59,861 bases of DNA from Nitrospira sp. CG24A. Its GTDB lineage: Bacteria; Nitrospirota; Nitrospiria; Nitrospirales; Nitrospiraceae. Shown here piece by piece: positions 16,247-25,900 of the stretch (positions are counted from its first letter, which is position 1; each line of letters begins with the position of its first letter). Both the position numbers and the translations under genes were made by a program. The notes under the pieces were generated by a model that saw nothing but the letters and a program-made list of their open reading frames with translations, made no database searches and was not told the origin of the DNA. The stretch is from positions 102,574 through 162,434 of the forward strand of contig NEWT02000037.1 in NCBI GenBank assembly GCA_002869925.2, in the 5' to 3' direction.

Positions 16247-17512
16247 TCAGGGCGTTGCCGTTGCCGCCCGTCCTGCCAGCCAGCCCGTCGCCCATGCCCA
16301 TTGGAAATTGAACCCACCGATTCGGCCGTCGCAGTCGAGGATCTCCCCGATCAGATAGAGCCCCGGCACCAGCTTGGATTCCATTGTCCGGTAGTTGATC
16401 TCTTCGAGAGGTACGCCACCGGCGGTGACTTCGGCATGGTTCCAGCCTCGATCGTGTGTGACGGGGAGCTTAAACCTGGTCAATGCCACGAGCAGCCGGT
16501 CGCGGCCAATTCGTGATAATTGGGCAATTGCTGTCTTGGGATCGCATTCGACGTGGGAGCAGAGCGCTTCGGCAAACCGCCCTGGTATCTGCTGCGCCCA
16601 TGTCTTCAGTAACGATCGTCGAGGATTGTTCGCGGCTTGTTCCATCAGCCACGATTTCGCTTGCTCTTGCGTCTGGCCGGGCAAGAAATTTACAGAGACC
16701 TCGACAGTTTCTCCCTGGTCACGTCCGAGTGTCCAGAAGCGGCTGGCATCCATGATCACTGGCCCACTCACACCAAAGTGGGTCCAAAGCATACTTCCCG
16801 TTCGGCGATCGAGAACGCGACCCTTCACTACCATGGTGAGCTCAACTTCCTGCGAGAGACCGGAGAGAGTCTTGTGAAACATCCGGTCATCAAGCATCAA
16901 CGGCACGAGCGCCGGGACGGTGGCCGTCACGTGATGGCCGAGTCGCCGGGCAAGATCATATCCAAACCCGTCACTCCCCGATTTGGGAATCGATCTGCCT
17001 CCGGTCGCCAGAATGACCTTCTTTGCGTGGAGGGTCCCGTGGCTGTGTTGCAGAATAAATCCGGCTTCAGGAGATTTCTCGATGTCTATCACGCGATGAT
17101 CAGGTCGAATACGCGCACCCAGTGCATGACAGCGATTGACGAGCGCGTGAAGAATCGTTCGGGCCTTATCAGTGACGGGAAAAAGCTTTCCAGTCTCTTC
17201 ACGTTTAAGATCGACCCCTAACGAGGCAAACCACGCCACGGTGTGTTCAACGGGGAGCGCTGCCAGCACGTTCTTAATAATGCGGCGATTGCCAAAGAAG
17301 TCGATGGGCGAGACGACTTCGTGCGTGACATTACAGCGGCCGCCTCCGGAGACCAGGATCTTGGCGCCGATGGTTTTTGCACCATCGAGCAGCACGATCC
17401 TCCGGGCGTGACCATCCCTTGTCGCTGCCTCTGCAGCGAAAATCGAGGCTGCCAACCCGGCGGCGCCTGCCCCGACCACTGCAACATCGTGCGCATCGTC
17501 ATGTATAGACAT
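16247..17512 (-). CDS. HI0933/YhiN-family FAD-dependent oxidoreductase
   Basis: A 421-residue flavoprotein: dinucleotide-binding VAVVGAGAAGLAAS at residues 10-23, the family signature KILVSGGGRCNVTH, LKREETGKLFPVTDKA, KKVILATGGRSIPKSGSDG, THFGVSGPVIMDASR, and the C-terminal IGEILDCDGRIGGFNFQWAWATGW. The HI0933/BaiN-like family contains uncharacterised NAD(P)/FAD oxidoreductases; the substrate is not known. It is divergent from the small zinc-ribbon gene. Confidence 0.9.
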   Translation of the reverse strand: MSIHDDAHDVAVVGAGAAGLAASIFAAEAATRDGHARRIVLLDGAKTIGAKILVSGGGRCNVTHEVVSPIDFFGNRRIIKNVLAALPVEHTVAWFASLGVDLKREETGKLFPVTDKARTILHALVNRCHALGARIRPDHRVIDIEKSPEAGFILQHSHGTLHAKKVILATGGRSIPKSGSDGFGYDLARRLGHHVTATVPALVPLMLDDRMFHKTLSGLSQEVELTMVVKGRVLDRRTGSMLWTHFGVSGPVIMDASRFWTLGRDQGETVEVSVNFLPGQTQEQAKSWLMEQAANNPRRSLLKTWAQQIPGRFAEALCSHVECDPKTAIAQLSRIGRDRLLVALTRFKLPVTHDRGWNHAEVTAGGVPLEEINYRTMESKLVPGLYLIGEILDCDGRIGGFNFQWAWATGWLAGRAATATP

Positions 17513-17624
17513 TAGAGAGTTTTAACTGCCAGTTAACACCGTATTAATCTTGTAATGTTACAGTCCCCCTCGTGAAAGGCAGACTTGTCGGCGCTGGAAT
17601 ACTTGAGAGCAGGAGGAGGGCACG

Positions 17625-17795
17625 ATGATTTGTCAAAAATGCAAAGGGTTGATGGTGAAAGAGTGGCGGCCGGAGTTTTCGCAGGAAGCCGCCGTGCTCC
17701 GTTGTATCAATTGCGGCCTGGTCCTCGATCCGTTGATTGCGCAGAATCGCGTGACCATATTGCCTGCCAAGCAGCGGGCTTTGAGGGCGGCGTAA
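17625..17795 (+). CDS. 56-residue zinc-ribbon protein
   Basis: ATG 17625 to TAA 17793-17795 encodes 56 residues with two CxxC knuckles: CQKC at residues 3-6 and CINC about 20 residues later, followed by a basic tail. The start is set by a very strong Shine-Dalgarno AGGAGGAGGG at 17611-17620. Four cysteines at this spacing predict one bound zinc ion. Small zinc ribbons of this type often bind nucleic acid or ribosomes; nothing more specific can be said. A longer ORF in another frame over the same bases is a shadow. Confidence 0.8.
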   Translation: MICQKCKGLMVKEWRPEFSQEAAVLRCINCGLVLDPLIAQNRVTILPAKQRALRAA

Positions 17796-17885
17796 TAGTT
17801 CCTTCAATCTCGTGAGCCAGTTCGGACGGCGCGGACAATTTATTAAACAGACTGAATTGGGCAAGTGTGGACGTGGCGCTCGTGG

Positions 17886-18659
17886 TTAGACCGAAAACTC
17901 CGCCCATAAAAATGTGTGATCTGAAGAGTCTTTCGCTCGCCGCGGCTCGACGTCCACCTCTACCCTGAGACAATGCTCTGCCAGCGAGGCCGTCGCCAGA
18001 ATATGGTCGATGCGCCAGCCTTTGTTCGCTTCCAGTGAGTTGGGCGCCCGGTAATCCCAAAACGTATATTGCTGCCGATGTGGGTAGAGTTTCACGAACA
18101 CATCCTGAAATCCCCATGCCAGGGTGTGTTCATAGGCCCGCCGTACCTCTTCGTGATAGCACACATGCTTGAGATGTTTTTCCGGGCTATGCACGTCTAT
18201 CGGACGCGGAGCCACATTCATGTCACCGCACCAGATGGCTGGTTTGTCCGGCGACAGGTGTGTCTTAAAATACTTGGCGAGTCGATCATACCAGCCAAGC
18301 TTGTATTGATACTTGGGTGAGTCGATCTCGAAGCCCTGTGGCACGTAGGTATTGACGATGGGGATTCCCTTGATCACCACGCGCAAGAGCCGGGCATCCT
18401 CCGTTTCTCCTCCATCATCAAACCCATAGGCTATCGATTCCGGTTTCTCCCGGCTCAATATTGCCACGCCGTTGTACGATTTCATTCCTCGGTAGGTGAT
18501 GTGGTATCTCGACTCAGCTAGTGCCAGCAGCGGAAATTCGCTGTCTTGGACCTTGGTTTCTTGAAGGCAGAGTACATCAGGCTTGTGTTGCGCAAGCCAG
18601 TCGAGCACGATCGGCATACGCTTGCGGAGCGAATTGACATTGAATGTCGCGACTTTCAT
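17886..18659 (-). CDS. xth: Exodeoxyribonuclease III
   Basis: A 257-residue AP endonuclease/exonuclease of the exonuclease III family. Visible motifs are the N-terminal KVATFNVNSLRKR with the metal-binding N7, LCLQETK with catalytic E34, WCGDMNVAP, and the C-terminal SSDHTFLWAEF with the catalytic Asp-His pair. Length and order match ExoA/XthA. It removes abasic-site damage in base excision repair, as does endonuclease III near 58.2 kb. Confidence 0.95.
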   Translation of the reverse strand: MKVATFNVNSLRKRMPIVLDWLAQHKPDVLCLQETKVQDSEFPLLALAESRYHITYRGMKSYNGVAILSREKPESIAYGFDDGGETEDARLLRVVIKGIPIVNTYVPQGFEIDSPKYQYKLGWYDRLAKYFKTHLSPDKPAIWCGDMNVAPRPIDVHSPEKHLKHVCYHEEVRRAYEHTLAWGFQDVFVKLYPHRQQYTFWDYRAPNSLEANKGWRIDHILATASLAEHCLRVEVDVEPRRAKDSSDHTFLWAEFSV

Positions 18660-18832
18660 GGGTCCCCCACAGACACTTCAGCCGCCGCATCCTAGCAAAA
18701 GGCTCATGAGGGAACAAGACGAGTGATCGCATCATTGCCGCAGACGCAGCAGAAGAGGTGGCTTCAGACTTTTCGGTGATCCCCCGAAGAGTTTTCTTCC
18801 CACCGGGCCTCAACCTGAGATGTTCCCTAACA

Positions 18833-18870
18833 GAAAAAAGCCCTCAGGAGGAAAGACCTCCCGAGGGCCC
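18833..18870 (-). terminator. Intrinsic terminator after the Lys/Met-rich protein gene
   Basis: On the minus strand CCCTCGGGAGG pairs with CCTCCTGAGGG across a 5-base loop, with one central mismatch, and is followed by CTTTTTT. It lies 30 bp after the stop of the gene at 18899. Confidence 0.85.
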
Positions 18871-18898
18871 GGCAATCTACGAATACGACCACGAGAAT

Positions 18899-19252
18899 TT
18901 AGGGTGCGGCAACAGGAGCAGGAGTTGCTGGAACTGCTGCTTTCATGTCTTGCCCCATTGACTGAGCGGCGCCCTGAGCCTCTTGAGCTTTGGTGTTTGC
19001 CGTATTTTTGTGCGCCTTCACTTTCTCCTTCATGTCATGGCGCTTCGTTTTCATTGCTTCTTTTCGGGCTTTCATCTTGCCCTTCATCTCTTCCTTCTTT
19101 GCCTTCATCTCACTCTTCATCGCATTTTTCTCAGCCTTCATCTCGTCTTTCATCTTGCCCATCTCGCCTTTCATGGCATCGTCAGCCAGGGCCAGCGAGC
19201 TGGCCCCCATCAGGCATAGAGTGGCAAACGCGACGACGATCGATTTCTGCAT
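18899..19252 (-). CDS. Exported Lys/Met/Glu-rich low-complexity protein
   Basis: From ATG 19252, placed by a perfect AGGAGGTGTT ribosome binding site, it is 117 residues. A signal peptide ends at LALA-DD. The mature part is a repeated pattern of Met-Lys-(Gly/Ala/Ser)-Glu-Met-Lys units for about 70 residues, predicted as one long charged helix, then an Ala/Pro/Val-rich tail. No family is recognised; length, periplasmic location and composition recall metal-responsive or stress periplasmic helical proteins, but that is a guess. It has its own strong terminator, so it is probably a well-expressed single gene. Confidence 0.75.
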   Translation of the reverse strand: MQKSIVVAFATLCLMGASSLALADDAMKGEMGKMKDEMKAEKNAMKSEMKAKKEEMKGKMKARKEAMKTKRHDMKEKVKAHKNTANTKAQEAQGAAQSMGQDMKAAVPATPAPVAAP

Positions 19253-19431
19253 GCAACACCTCCTGGAATAGAGAGTAGTGATGGTTCCGGCGCAATCAAA
19301 AGACAGCCTGCGCCCCATTTTCAATCCTGTCAAGAATTAGCCCTGGAACCGACGTGTCGTATGCCCAGGTCTTAATCAGTGGGCCAACCCGATTTCGGCT
19401 CTTGGTCCTGCAAGATGTACATCACTCATAA

Positions 19432-19607
19432 CTCGCATTATTCATGAAGGTTCGTCGCGAAAGCGTGCAAACGCGAAGCGAGACGGGCACTCGGAGGCGT
19501 GAATTCCTGAGGCATACTCGTGCAGTATGTCGAAGGGCTGAACGGCGAGACTGCCCGTTGGAGCCGCGTATCCGCGCTTGCAGCAGAAGGGTTATGAATC
19601 ATGCGGG
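19432..19607. repeat. Palindromic element family I, copy 3 (176 bp)
   Basis: Same length as copy 1 and in the opposite orientation, with ends CTCGCATTATTCATGA and TTATGAATCATGCGGG. The central hairpin CATACT-cgtgc-AGTATG is at 19513-19529. It sits in a gene-free stretch next to the SUMF1 remnant. Confidence 0.85.
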
Positions 19608-19679
19608 ATAAGTGCATGTCTGGCTGAATCCAGTGCTGTGTGAAAATCTATATTCTGTTGTGGTGCAGGTGTATGTATT

Positions 19680-19832
19680 TCGCCGATCGGCAATCGCGAG
19701 TTGAGGCGGAGCCTCTATGGCGCCCACGACCTGGCCGGGAGTCTCTATGAGTGGGTGGCTGAGAGCGATCCGACCGAGCCTGCGCCGAACGTCGGGTTTC
19801 GTTGTGCCCAAGATGTGCCGACCCTGCCGTAG
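19680..19832 (+). pseudogene. Remnant of a SUMF1-domain protein C-terminus
   Basis: Read in the frame of TAG 19830-19832, the stretch gives SLYGAHDLAGSLYEWV, then AESDPTEPAPNVGFRCAQD and the stop. These are the two hallmark ends of a SUMF1 domain (YGLYDMAGNVWEWV and GFRCA), but the ~40 residues normally between them are missing and there is no start or N-terminal half. It is a decayed, internally deleted copy and differs from the intact gene at 0.6 kb. Confidence 0.65.
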
Positions 19833-19841
19833 GCCCAGCAG

Positions 19842-20567
19842 CTACCGAGCAGACTTGCTCGCGCGTGTCGGGGGGGTGCTTGCCGGCTGACCGGCCAGGA
19901 AGGGATAGACCACGCCGGCGAGCGCGCCGCCCAGGATCGGGGCCACCCAGAACAGCCAGAGTTGTTGGAGCGCCCAGCCGTCGGCAAAGACGGCGGTGGC
20001 GGTGCTGCGTGCCGGGTTCAGCGAGAGATTGGTCACCGGGATGCCCGCCCAATTGATCAGCGCCACGGCCAGGCCGATGGCCAAGGGAGCAAAGCCCTGG
20101 GGGGCGCGGCTGTCCGTCGAGCCCAGAATGATCAGGAGGAAAAAGAATCCGAAGATCGTTTCGGCGCAGAAGCCGGCTACGAGCGAATAGCCGGCCGGGG
20201 AATGGTCCCCGTAGCCGTTGGAGGCGAAGCCGCCGGGGACGAACCCGGCCCGTCCGGTGGCGATGAGATAGAGGGCCCCGGCCCCCAGAATACCCCCGAG
20301 CACTTGGGCGGCAATGTAGCCCGGCACCTCGTGCGCCGGGAACCGCTTACTGACCATGAGGCCGACCGTGACAGCGGGGTTAATATGGCAGCCGGAGATA
20401 TGGCCGATGGCGTACACGATGGTGACCACGGCCACTCCGAAGGCGAAGGCGATGCCGACGATGCCGATGCCGAGTCCCGGCAGGCCGGCGCTCAGCAGCG
20501 CACTCCCGCAGCCGGCAAAGACGAGCCAGAAGGTGCCGAGTGCTTCGGCGGTTAAGCGTCGTCCCAT
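19842..20567 (-). CDS. aqpZ: Aquaporin Z-like MIP channel
   Basis: A 241-residue six-helix channel with both NPA boxes: HINPAVT (N63) and LNPARS (N184). It closely follows E. coli AqpZ in landmarks (GTFWLVFAGCGSALL, GHISGCHINPAVT, FASNGYGDHSP, GFAPLAIGLA). Compared with AqpZ as I remember it, two pore-filter positions differ: the helix-5 His is Asn (LINWAGIPVTN, N172) and the loop Thr is Leu (L181), while the Arg after NPA (R187) and a Phe in helix 2 remain. The gene looks more GC-rich than its neighbours, possibly acquired. Confidence 0.9.
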   Translation of the reverse strand: MGRRLTAEALGTFWLVFAGCGSALLSAGLPGLGIGIVGIAFAFGVAVVTIVYAIGHISGCHINPAVTVGLMVSKRFPAHEVPGYIAAQVLGGILGAGALYLIATGRAGFVPGGFASNGYGDHSPAGYSLVAGFCAETIFGFFFLLIILGSTDSRAPQGFAPLAIGLAVALINWAGIPVTNLSLNPARSTATAVFADGWALQQLWLFWVAPILGGALAGVVYPFLAGQPASTPPTRASKSAR

Positions 20568-20686
20568 CGTGTGCCCACTCCTCGTGAATACCGGTGCGCA
20601 CTATGCCGTGGGCCGCGCAAAAGTGCAAGCGGCGGCAGGCAGCGGGACGCCTTATCGTTGGGCACTAGCACCAGATCAATCAGAGG

Positions 20687-22285
20687 TTATTCAGGTTTCA
20701 CGGGCGGCTGGAGCGGAGCGGATGGATCTGCGATATTCGGATGAGGGCGGAGCGTTCCATTTTGATTATCAAGTTTTTCTAAGACATCTTGCTTAAGCTT
20801 CGTGGGCTCCTCAATCCGATTTTCGCGCTGCAATGTTCCCAGCTCCGTGGATTTTTGGACATTCAACCTGACCATATCTGCCTCATCCCGGACTAGGGTT
20901 GGGGTTAGGAACACGAGCAGGTTGAGCTTCTCGATCTGTTGGCTCTGGAATTTGAACAGCCAACCTAAGAACGGAATATCACCCAGGAGCGGAACCTTTC
21001 GCTCACTGATGGTGATGTTATCTCGGACCAGCCCGCCGATGACGATCGTCTGTTGATCTTTCGCGATCGTGGTCGTCTCCATCGACCGTTTGGTTGTGGT
21101 GGGTCCGACCGGGATGCTGGCGGTGCCGCTCCCGATCGTTTGTGCGACATTCTCTGCGATCGCCGTAAGCTCCTGCTTGATTTCTAATCGAATCAGGTCG
21201 TTTTCCATCACTTGAGGGGTAATTTCCAACGTGACACCGACATCTTTTCGCTCGATCGTGACGAGGGTGCCACCCGTGATTCCCTGGGCCTGACCAGTAG
21301 GGAACGGACGATTTTCACCCACGACGATTTTAGCCTTCTGGTTATCTGCAGCGAGCACTTGAGGGGTTGATAGGACATTCGTGTCTGTCAAGCTCAGCAA
21401 CAGTTGCAGGAAGGCGCGCACGTTGACCGTGTTGAGAACCGACACTCCTCCAGTTGCAGCACCCGCAGCAGCTCCAGTAATGGCATTCGCGATGGTTGCC
21501 AAATTTTCTGGAGCGTTATTGAGTCCAGCAAGGCCTTGCAGTGAACCGCTCTTGCCTGCACCGATGACCTGAATAGGGTCGCTTCCAATCTGTCTGAGCC
21601 GATCGACCTGCACTTCCAAGATGACGGCTTCCACAAAGACCTGATTCCGGCGTGTATCGAGGTCCCGCATGACGGCCAGCAATTTCGTATAGGCGCCTTT
21701 TGTCGAACTGATGACGATCGAGTTCGTTGCCTTGTCCGCAAAGACCTGGACGGGGGCTTCGAACTCGCTCAAGGATCTAAATAATGGCCTGGTGCCCGGT
21801 GTTGTCTGTACCACGGTCTGAGATCGGGCGACGAGATTGGTCAGGATGGCGGCAAGGTCGGTCGCATTGGCGTTTTTGAGTTTATAGACGTACGCCCCAC
21901 GTTCAGGAGGAAGTTCGCCCATTGCGACGATTTGATGAACATTCCCTTTCGCGATGACAGCCAGACGACTGACTTCGAGCGCCGCTACGAACATGCTGTA
22001 GGCTTGGTCGGGGGTGACCTTGGTCGGGGAATATACGCTGATTTTCCCCCCGGCCTTTTTGACCACTTCGTCCAAGACGAAGTTCTTACCGGTTAATTCA
22101 CTGATGAAACGAACAAATACAGATAGTTCAACATCATTGAAGTCGAGAGAGACGCGTCCGGAGTTACTTCCTCCTGATTCAGCCCGCAGAGTGGGAGGAA
22201 TCAGCCATCCACTCAGCGCTGCCAGTAGACAGATGAGCGAGGCATGCCTGATCCATCTTGATTGTCCGAAAAAGAAAAAATCCAT
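20687..22285 (-). CDS. gspD: GspD-type secretin (type II secretion/type IV pilus outer-membrane channel)
   Basis: A 532-residue protein with a signal peptide (hydrophobic LICLLAALSGWLI, then LRAES). It has an N0 domain (SLDFNDVELSVFVRFISELTGKNFVLD) with PTKVTPDQAYSMF, one N1-type domain (AYVYKLKNANATDLAAIL), and the secretin core: VFVEAVILEVQVD, VRAFLQLLLSLTDTNVLSTPQVLAADNQKA, GENRPFPTG, VGVTLEITPQV, and the closing VPLLGDIPFLGWLFK...NLLVFLTPTLV. It is shorter than typical GspD (about 650) because it has fewer N domains. No other secretion gene is adjacent; it is divergent from the 1320-residue TPR protein. Confidence 0.9.
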   Translation of the reverse strand: MDFFFFGQSRWIRHASLICLLAALSGWLIPPTLRAESGGSNSGRVSLDFNDVELSVFVRFISELTGKNFVLDEVVKKAGGKISVYSPTKVTPDQAYSMFVAALEVSRLAVIAKGNVHQIVAMGELPPERGAYVYKLKNANATDLAAILTNLVARSQTVVQTTPGTRPLFRSLSEFEAPVQVFADKATNSIVISSTKGAYTKLLAVMRDLDTRRNQVFVEAVILEVQVDRLRQIGSDPIQVIGAGKSGSLQGLAGLNNAPENLATIANAITGAAAGAATGGVSVLNTVNVRAFLQLLLSLTDTNVLSTPQVLAADNQKAKIVVGENRPFPTGQAQGITGGTLVTIERKDVGVTLEITPQVMENDLIRLEIKQELTAIAENVAQTIGSGTASIPVGPTTTKRSMETTTIAKDQQTIVIGGLVRDNITISERKVPLLGDIPFLGWLFKFQSQQIEKLNLLVFLTPTLVRDEADMVRLNVQKSTELGTLQRENRIEEPTKLKQDVLEKLDNQNGTLRPHPNIADPSAPLQPPVKPE

Positions 22286-22913
22286 GATTCCTATAACAGG
22301 TACGTGGAGAGACCGATCATCCAGCGGAACCGACCGAGCATGAAGAAGGGAATAGGGAACGGTACCATAAGGCTCGTCATCGACACAACCAACTAATGTA
22401 TCTGTTGCATGAAATTTGCCTCAGCGACCTCGATCAGACGGTCGGATCTGCGGCTCGATTGCTCGACATTTTGTGTGAATATCCCCCTCCTGTCCAAGAC
22501 GGACAAGCTCTTGAAGCGCTGTTGTGCAGGAAATAGTATTTTTACATTTTGCTGAGCGCCCCTCCTGCCTGCTGAACACTGATCCGTGACGTTCGGACTT
22601 CCATAGAGGAAGGAACGGTCCATGTGCGTGTGTTCGCCCGTCATCGCTTCACGAATACGCTCTCTCGCGGCGATTCTTGACAGGCTTGTCCATTTTTGAA
22701 AATGAGCGAGAACTAAGAAGAGAAAATTGGCTAAACTCCTTAATAATCAATGAAGTTCGAAATTCACACGAAGACCATAGCGGCACTAGGATTGTACCCC
22801 TCACCTCAGTGTGCCCATCTCAAGCTCGTACGAGATCGAACAGACTCGAAATCTGCTGCAAGTTGGCCAAGGGAAACACTTCGCATCTTTCGATGATCTG
22901 CTAAGGTTATAAC
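22286..22913. other. Long divergent intergenic region with two doubtful small ORFs
   Basis: 628 bp between the secretin and the TPR-protein genes. A plus-strand ORF at 22396-22536 would encode 46 residues of protein-like composition but has no ribosome binding site. A 25-residue ORF at 22622-22699 is preceded by AGAGGAAGGAA and could be a leader peptide. The rest likely carries both divergent promoters; no family repeat was seen here. Confidence 0.35.
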
Positions 22914-25900
22914 GTGCGGACCGATAAGAAACCCTCTCAAAAAACTGACAAGAAAGCTCCCTCTCGAGCGCATAGCCGGGGTGTGATCGGCTACGGCAAG
23001 AAAAGCGTGCTTCTGGAAGAAGCCATCACCCACATGAATGCCGGCAAGTATGGCCGGTCGTCCGCTGCGTTAAAAGAGCTGCTCTCCCTTGACCCTCAAA
23101 ACACGGAAGCCCGGCGACTCTTTGCCACGCTGCACCTACGACTGGGCAGCCTTGTCACGGCGCGGCAGGCATTTGAGGCTCTCGCCAATGAAGCGATCGA
23201 GCGACAAGACTTATGGCTGGCCGAATCCTTGTTGCGAGAGTATTTGGCTGCAGGACCGCGCTGCGTGCCGTTCCTCGAACTCTTGGCCTATGTGTACGAT
23301 GAAAAGGGAGACGCCATGGCTGCGGTGGCCGAATTAGGGAAGGCCATCGACATCCTTATCGAAGATCCAGACTCTGACAATCCCAAGAAACCCTCTCAGC
23401 TTTATACAAAGGTACGAGCGCTTTCGCCAGCAAGCCCGGTGGCACTCAAGTTCGCCTCTCTCTTCGATATACAAACAGGCGAGCTTCTTGCGCCTCATCC
23501 ACCGGCTCCTGCCGAAGTGGCGCCAGTGGAAGCCGATGCCTCCCTGCATCTCCAGAGCGAAACCTTCTCTATCTCCGAAGAATCTCAGGCGATCTCTGAT
23601 GTGATGCCGTGGGAACAGCTCGACGGGGTTCCTCCGAATGAGGAGGCTCCGCCGCCCGCTTCGTCGAGTCCCATCATCGAATCGCTCGATGCGCTCGATG
23701 TTATGATCGATCCGAGGATGGCTGGTTTGGCTACCCAGGAACTGGAGATTCCGCGATTCGAATCTACTGGACCAATTCAGGAGGACAATCGCCTCGATCA
23801 GGAAATGGGGCCATCAATATTGACGGTGCCTTCCCTTTCAATGAATGGGTATCGTGATGATGAGGTGAAAGATCCGATTGACGAAGCTTCGTCTGTTGTG
23901 GAGGAGGGACTTACCCCTACCCCTCTAGAAAATTACACAGGAGATGGAGCGAGCGTCGCGGTCTCTTCCGTCGGATCGACGGGATTATCTTCTCCCATGC
24001 CTTGGGAGCAAGTAGAGAACGTCACGATCAAGATTGAGGAAACGATCCCGCCGCCGGCTCCATTGGCACAATCGGAAGAGGCGCCCCTGTCGGGAGGCGA
24101 ATCCGTTTTTGCTTCGCCTGCTGTCACTCAGTCTGAATCTGTATCGGAACAGTTATCGAGTCCAACTCCCGTGCCGGATATGACCGAAGCGCGTGAATCG
24201 ATCTTTACGGCGGAGCCGTCAACGATTCCCGCGATACCTCAAGAACCTGAAGTCTCACCCCGGCCTGCCGCCGATTCCTCGCCCACGGCCCCGTTTTCAT
24301 GGAACACCATATTCGACGGCGCATGGAAGTTTACCGAAGAAACGCTGTCGCCAAATTCACCGGCCGCATTGTCCAAGTCGGATACGACTTCTCAGGATAC
24401 GAAGGACATAGAATTCGTTCAGCCAGAACCCGTAACAGACTCGGTATTCTCCGCCCCCTCCAGTCCTTCAACTCCCGAACCGCTGGTTTCATTCAGTGAT
24501 CCCGATCCGCTGCCGGACACTCACCCTTCGATCTTGAGTCAAGTGAGTGGCTCGATTACAGAAACACCTGCGATCAGAGCGTCTGATCTACCATCCTCAA
24601 CTGCGGCTGTTCTTTCGGAAGCGCCTTTGCAGCTAGAGGAGCCACCAACTTTATCGAGCGATGCCCCAAGCTCCTTCAAGATGGATGTTCCGGGGCCTCC
24701 TCTGCCAGAGCTGGCCGAACCCGCTCGAGAACCTGAATCAGTTTCATTTTCGTACTTTACGCAGCCGCAACCTGTGGCGCCATTTCCGGAAGCCTCCGCT
24801 CCAGAACCCTCACATTCAGTGGTGATTCCGGAAGCGCCACCTATACCTGATATTGCTTCCACAGAACCCCCCGAAATGCCCGTTCCACTGGTTGTCTCGG
24901 CTCCTCCACCCTCCGTGACACCAAGCGCTGCGCCATCGATGAAGACAGTGTCGCCTTGGAGTACAGGCGAGGTCGAGGTTCAGCCACATCGTCCGTCTGA
25001 AAAGAAACGAAACTGGGACAAGGAGAAGGGGGATGTCCCACTCGATCCCGCGGTTTCTTTGCCAGTGATCGAGGCATCGGCTGCATCGGCGACTGAATTG
25101 TCACGTAGCGGAGGGTGGGCGGCGGTTCCTTCTGAAGCGGCCCCTCCTGTCGAAGCAGTGGCTCCCATTCCGGAAAAAGTGATTCCTCCGGAAGATACGA
25201 GACCGGAGTGGGTTCGGGCGAGTGAGTCGATCACATTTGTGAGCACTCCTCCACCATTTACTGAGACGCGGGAGGATCCTGATGCCGAATCTAGTCATTC
25301 GACACCAGAGCCTGCCGTGTCGGTTGCTGCGTCGGCCGTGGATGTACTTTTTGACTCAACAGGTGAGCATCGCCAGGTTCTTACGCAGGATCGTCTGGCA
25401 TCGCCACGACCGCGGCCTCGGGTTTCCAGGAAAATGGCGCGGATCCGCAACGGCATCTCGTCGTTTATCGGGTCGTGTTTTTCGACAACGCGATCGATGG
25501 TGTTGTTGTGTGTGGGGTTGGTGTTCTCCTGTGTGATATTGACGGCAATCGGCATAGGGGCGGTCGGATTAGCCTGGATTATGATGGAAGCTCCCCCGTC
25601 GTCGACCTATCAGAACCTGACAGCGAGTCCTCCACAGGCACTCACCGATTCAACAAAAAACGGGTATTTCTTGCTGCTCGGATTCGATGTTCCGGGGGGA
25701 CAGAATCCGATTCGAGCGGGTTACGATCGTAATGCGGAGGAGATCGATCTTCAGGCTGCGCATTCCTGCATGCTGGGCGATGAAGGGGAAGGCGCGACGA
25801 CAGGAACCCCTGCGCATGTGGCCCATGAATGGTTCGCCAGCGCCGACCCGATGGCACAACTGAAACTGCAGGCAGCATCGATACGACTCTGGGCGGCTCA

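Noticed and set aside
16229-16247. Terminator between the convergent SWIM and flavoprotein genes
   Set aside because: Only 17 bp and no hairpin with a T-run.
19962-20555. 197-residue plus-strand ORF opposite the aquaporin gene
   Set aside because: Shadow frame in a GC-rich gene; Gly/Glu/Arg-rich, no domain.
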